A stretch of DNA of 64,000 nucleotides, taken from NCBI GenBank assembly GCA_964633205.1, contig CAZWFN010000006.1, positions 1 through 64,000 on the forward strand, read 5' to 3'. Of this stretch, positions 61,248-64,000 are shown piece after piece. The translations under genes and the position numbers were made by a program. The stretch comes from CAYVQE01 sp964633205. Lineage in GTDB: Bacteria > Myxococcota > B64-G9. The notes below the pieces were generated by a model that ran no database searches, was not told the origin of the DNA, and saw nothing but the letters and a program-made list of their open reading frames with translations. Positions within the stretch are counted from its first letter, which is position 1; each line of letters opens with the position of its first letter.

Positions 61248-62078
61248 TCAGCGTTTGGGCGCCGGCGGTGCGCCGGCGTCCGGGCTGCCGGGCCGGGACG
61301 GGGGGCGCGGCCAGAATCTCCGCGGCGCGTCGGCTTGCAATTTACGGCAGGCTTCGACCACGTCGCCGGCGCAGGCCTTGCGCAGCAGGCCGCGGGCCTG
61401 CTGCATGTCGGCTGGCCGGCCCAGCCCGTGTTCGAACTGGAAGGCCAGCCGGTAGCAGCCCATGGCGTCGCCCAGCGCGCAGGCCTTGTCGAACAGGTCG
61501 GCGGCCCGCGACTGCTTTTGAATGCCCGGTTTGCCCCGGGCCCAGGCCACCCCGGCATTGAAGCAGCCGTCGGCCAGGCCGGCCGTGCAGGCGCGCTCGA
61601 GCAAAGCCACGCCGCGGCGGCAGTCGGCGGGCACCGATCCGCCGCTGCACAGCGCCAGCCCGGCCAGGGCACAGCCGGCGGCCGAACCCAGCTCGCAGGC
61701 GCGTGCGGCCAGCCGGTGGGCAGCGGCCGCATCGGCCGCGTCGCCGGTCAACCCTTCGCGCTGCATGCGGGCCAGCAGAAAGCAGGCTTCGGCCTCTTTC
61801 TGCTCACAGCCCTGGCGCAGCACCGCGACCGCCGGTTCCAGATCCGGCTTGGGGCCCATGCCGTCGGTCAGGTCGCGCACCCACACCAGGCAGGCATCCA
61901 GCTCGCCGGCGGCGCAACGCCGCTGGCAGGCCTGCAGGTCGTCCGGGGTGCAGGCCGGCCTATCGCGCTTGCATCCCGGCGCCGCGAGCAGGCATGCGAA
62001 AACGAGCGCGACGGTTCGCGATGTCGGGGCCGGAATGGAGCCAGGCGGCCGGTCGTTCGAAAGCTGTCTCGAGTGCAT
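61248..62078 (-). CDS. SEL1-repeat lipoprotein
   Basis: 276 residues, ATG at 62078 behind GGAGG. The lipobox is AAPGC. Five or six SEL1-like repeats of about 36 residues carry a Cys at the end of each helix pair (AVAVLRQGCEQKEAEACFLLARM, AARACELGSAAGCALAGLAL, GVALLERACTAGLADGCFNAGVAW, AADLFDKACALGDAMGCYRLAF, ARGLLRKACAGDVVEACRKL). This is a Cys-bridged SEL1 form frequent in this lineage. It probably mediates protein contacts outside the inner membrane. No enzyme domain is present. Confidence 0.87.
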   Translation of the reverse strand: MHSRQLSNDRPPGSIPAPTSRTVALVFACLLAAPGCKRDRPACTPDDLQACQRRCAAGELDACLVWVRDLTDGMGPKPDLEPAVAVLRQGCEQKEAEACFLLARMQREGLTGDAADAAAAHRLAARACELGSAAGCALAGLALCSGGSVPADCRRGVALLERACTAGLADGCFNAGVAWARGKPGIQKQSRAADLFDKACALGDAMGCYRLAFQFEHGLGRPADMQQARGLLRKACAGDVVEACRKLQADAPRRFWPRPPSRPGSPDAGAPPAPKR

Positions 62079-62236
62079 GGTGGTCCTCCGGTTCCGGCGA
62101 CCGATGGTAGCGCAGCGCCGGGTCCGGCACCAGAGCTGGATACGACTCCGGATTGTGCGGCCGTGATTAGACGGGGTTGCTGCGGGCGATCGCTGATCGG
62201 GGGGCGGGCGGCCGGCTCAGCCGGCGCAGCGGCGTG

Positions 62237-63504
62237 CTAGAGGCAGTTGTAGAAGCCCTTGCTGCCGTCCCAGCTGCAGGTCTTGCCGTACTGGGTGCAG
62301 TCGATGGAGTTGACCTGCTCGTCCTCGCACCAGATGACCGAATCGCCATCGCAGCGGCCCTCGTAGGTCTCGCCATTGCAGGGGTCGGCCGGCTCTTCCG
62401 GTTCCTCCGGCTGCTCGAGGCAGGCGTAATACTGCTTCTCCTCGGAGAAGCCGCAGACCTTGCCGTCGGCGCTGCAGTCCTGGCGGTTGACCTGCTCGTN
62501 NNNNNNNNNNNNNNNNNNNNNNNNNNNNNNNNNNNNNNNNNNNNNNNNNNNNNNNNNNNNNNNNNNNNNNNNNNNNNNNNNNNNNNNNNNNNNNNNNNNG
62601 AGAAGCCGCAGACCTTGCCGTCGGCGCTGCAGTCCTGGCGGTTGACCTGCTCGTTCTCGCACCAGACCACCGTGTCGCCGTCGCAGCGGCCTTCCCATGT
62701 CTCGCCCTCACAGGGATCGACCGGCTCGTCGGGTGGGTTCGGCTCGTCGCCGGCGTCGACTTGCAGGAAGTCCATGTAGGCGTCGACCCGGGTGTCGACC
62801 CCGTATTGGGTGCAGTAGGCGTCGCCGTAGGAGGTCACGCCGGCCACCAGGTAGCTGCCGTCGGCGCTGCGGTAGAAGGCCGGCCCGCCCGAATCGCCGT
62901 TGCAGGTGTTGCGGTTGGGATCGTCGTAGCGGAAGCTGGTCGGGTTGACCTGGGAGATCGACATCCACACCGCCCGCTTCAGCCCGGCGCCGCTCTGATT
63001 GTAGCCGTCCGAGACCCCGTAGCCGACGAAGAACAGCTCGGTGCCGACCCAGCCCGAGTCCATGGCGCCGACCACGGCCATGGGCGCCACCGGGGCGTTC
63101 TCGGCCAAGTAGACCAGGCCGATGTCGTTGCTGATCGACTGCGGGTTGTAGCCCGGGTGCGGCTCCAGGGTGACCGCCTGCACAGTGGCCTGCGGCGAGT
63201 AGGCGTCGGGGCCGATGGCGAACTTCATGCGCGAGGCCGAGAAGCCGTCGACGCAGTGGGCCGCGGTCAACACCTTGCGCGGTCCGATCAGGGTGCCGGT
63301 ACAGTGCTGGTTGCCGTTGTACAGCAGCGAGCCCACCGCTGGCAGGCCGTCGTAGCTGCTGCCGCCGATGATCCGCGAGCTGCGCTCACCCATGGGCTGA
63401 TCGCCTCGATCCGCGGTGGTGTCGATCTGGTCGCCGGTGTTGCCGCAAGCGCCGGCGAACAAGGCCAGGCTGGAGATCATCAGGCTGATCAGGATGTGCC
63501 GCAT
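62237..63504 (-). CDS. Trypsin-like serine protease with C-terminal Cys repeats, interrupted by an assembly gap
   Basis: ATG at 63504 behind GGGAGG. The lipobox is FAGAC. Trypsin fold with a complete triad: LTAAHCVDG (His), SNDIGLVYL (Asp), CNGDSGGPAF (Ser). It starts after an activation-like RIIGG. After residue 280 come Cys repeats of about 65 residues (CDGDTVVWCENEQVNRQDC, KVCGFSEEKQYYACLE, then CDGDSVIWCEDEQVNSIDC), closing with GSKGFYNCL. The gap lies in this repeat array, and the true gap length must leave remainder 2 when divided by 3. It is a likely secreted predation- or defence-type protease, anchored as a lipoprotein. The repeats may bind a substrate. Confidence 0.87.
62500..62599. 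other. 100-N assembly gap in the protease Cys repeats
   Basis: The 55 bases before the gap (62445-62499) are identical to the 55 after it (62600-62654). Both encode EQVNRQDCSADGKVCGF-type sequence on the minus strand. A copy of a repeat unit has been collapsed. Confidence 0.95.
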
Positions 63505-63814
63505 CGTTTCCTCCCAGGGGAACGTTCGCAAGTCGCCCGCAAGGCCAGCAACAACTGTGCCAACAGGGAACAGGTCAACCGATGGCATAACTAAACGGGA
63601 AATAAGGTAAAAAAATTCTCAGCCCTTCGCTCATGGCGCACGATGCGAGTATATCGAGACAGCCTGTCACACGGTCAGTTGACCGATGCGCCCGCGCGCT
63701 GCGGCAATGCGTTGATAATCAGGGACCTTGGCCGGGCATGCGGTCGATTGCGGGGTGGGTGGACACTGGACTGTCCACCCGTGAGGTGGCTGGAACTCCT
63801 CGGGAGGCTTTGGT
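63505..63814. other. 310-base intergenic region
   Basis: Contains the promoter side of the protease gene (AT-rich stretch at 63587-63621 with a run of seven A) and the hairpin at 63757-63780. No open frame with a ribosome site was found. No RNA gene was recognised. Confidence 0.5.
63757..63780. terminator. 9-bp perfect inverted repeat downstream of the last gene
   Basis: GGGTGGACA (63757-63765) and TGTCCACCC (63772-63780) around a six-base loop, 34 bases past the stop of the minus-strand gene at 63815. No T run follows, so terminator function is uncertain. Confidence 0.4.
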
Positions 63815-64000
63815 TCAGCGCAGGATCGGCAGCAGGCTGGTGTGGCTGTCAGTCCACAAGGGGGCTGGTTCTGTCAGCTCGGCCGGCAGGCAGGTGCGGG
63901 CCGCGATTTCGGGGTGGGCCAGGATCATGGGCTCGCGGGTCAGCAGCATCCAGTGCGAGCGCAAGGCGATCCAGCCATCACCCCGGTCGCGCACCACGGC
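63815..64000 (-). CDS. 3' end of an unidentified gene (5' part beyond the window)
   Basis: The minus-strand frame is open from the window edge to a stop at 63815, giving about 61 residues (WIALRSHWMLLTREPMILAHP, then CLPAELTEPAPLWTDSHTSLLPILR). No start codon with a ribosome site is seen, so it is a C-terminal part. The ending resembles a membrane-associated enzyme tail, but I cannot name a family. Confidence 0.5.
   Translation of the reverse strand, partial: AVVRDRGDGWIALRSHWMLLTREPMILAHPEIAARTCLPAELTEPAPLWTDSHTSLLPILR

Overview
The window looks like part of a scaffold from a high-GC (about 70 percent by eye) predatory or surface-complex delta-proteobacterium, most likely Myxococcota. The reasons are two proteins carrying a MYXO-CTERM-like sorting tail (Gly-Cys-Gly-Cys, hydrophobic stretch, Arg cluster), a MopE-type Cys/Asp repeat protein fused to a formylglycine-generating-enzyme domain, many lipoproteins with ASH (choice-of-anchor D), lamin-tail, SEL1 and Cys-rich repeats, a Ser/Thr kinase with a PEGA tail, and a PUFA-synthase-like megasynthase. 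Three 100-N blocks show it is a draft or metagenome assembly. All three interrupt coding repeats.

Layout. 1-4503: the 3' end of aconitase, then membrane or exported proteins of unknown role. 4534-6788: a lower-GC two-gene insert with its own promoter (AlbA_2/Schlafen ATP-binding protein plus ParA ATPase), a plausible defence or plasmid-derived module. 6817-14576: secreted MopE/FGE-like, TerB-like and two very large ASH-repeat lipoproteins. 14767-15356: a lone response regulator and a peroxiredoxin remnant. 15431-22341: a tightly packed five-gene operon of lamin-tail lipoproteins, two catalytically intact staphylococcal-nuclease-type lipoproteins and an outer-membrane barrel with a ComEA-like helix-hairpin-helix. 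This is the most interesting system in the window. 22350-29319: a TPR lipoprotein, a ParE/RHH toxin-antitoxin pair with a visible operator, DinB-like, membrane-bound MutS-like, crotonase and GNAT genes. 29385-38748: a parallel beta-helix/MYXO-CTERM protein fused in frame to a lipoprotein with two RcpC/CpaB-like domains, an unknown protein divergent from a Ser/Thr kinase, and a 1153-residue Cys-rich repeat lipoprotein.

38911-39545: a second toxin-antitoxin-like pair (DUF4258 plus YgiT zinc finger) with a strong -10 and a large hairpin. 39718-47345: a ROK sugar kinase with a GH32/43-like hydrolase, an outer-membrane barrel, and a three-gene unit (SLH/phosphodiester glycosidase surface protein, ATP-grasp ligase, M20 dipeptidase). 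47408-57758: acyl-CoA dehydrogenase, a multidomain KS-AT-KS-ACP(n)-KR-DH synthase and a phosphopantetheinyl transferase, read as one lipid or polyketide cluster. 58229-64000: purine nucleoside phosphorylase, zinc-ribbon proteins, phosphoesterase, HEAT and SEL1 lipoproteins, a trypsin-like protease with C-terminal Cys repeats, and the 3' end of a last gene.

Almost all genes have a Shine-Dalgarno sequence (GGAGG variants), and many neighbours overlap by 4 bases (ATGA, GTGA, TTGA), so operon calls rest on that. No rRNA, tRNA, CRISPR array, insertion sequence or replication origin was seen. All assignments come from reading motifs. No database search was run.
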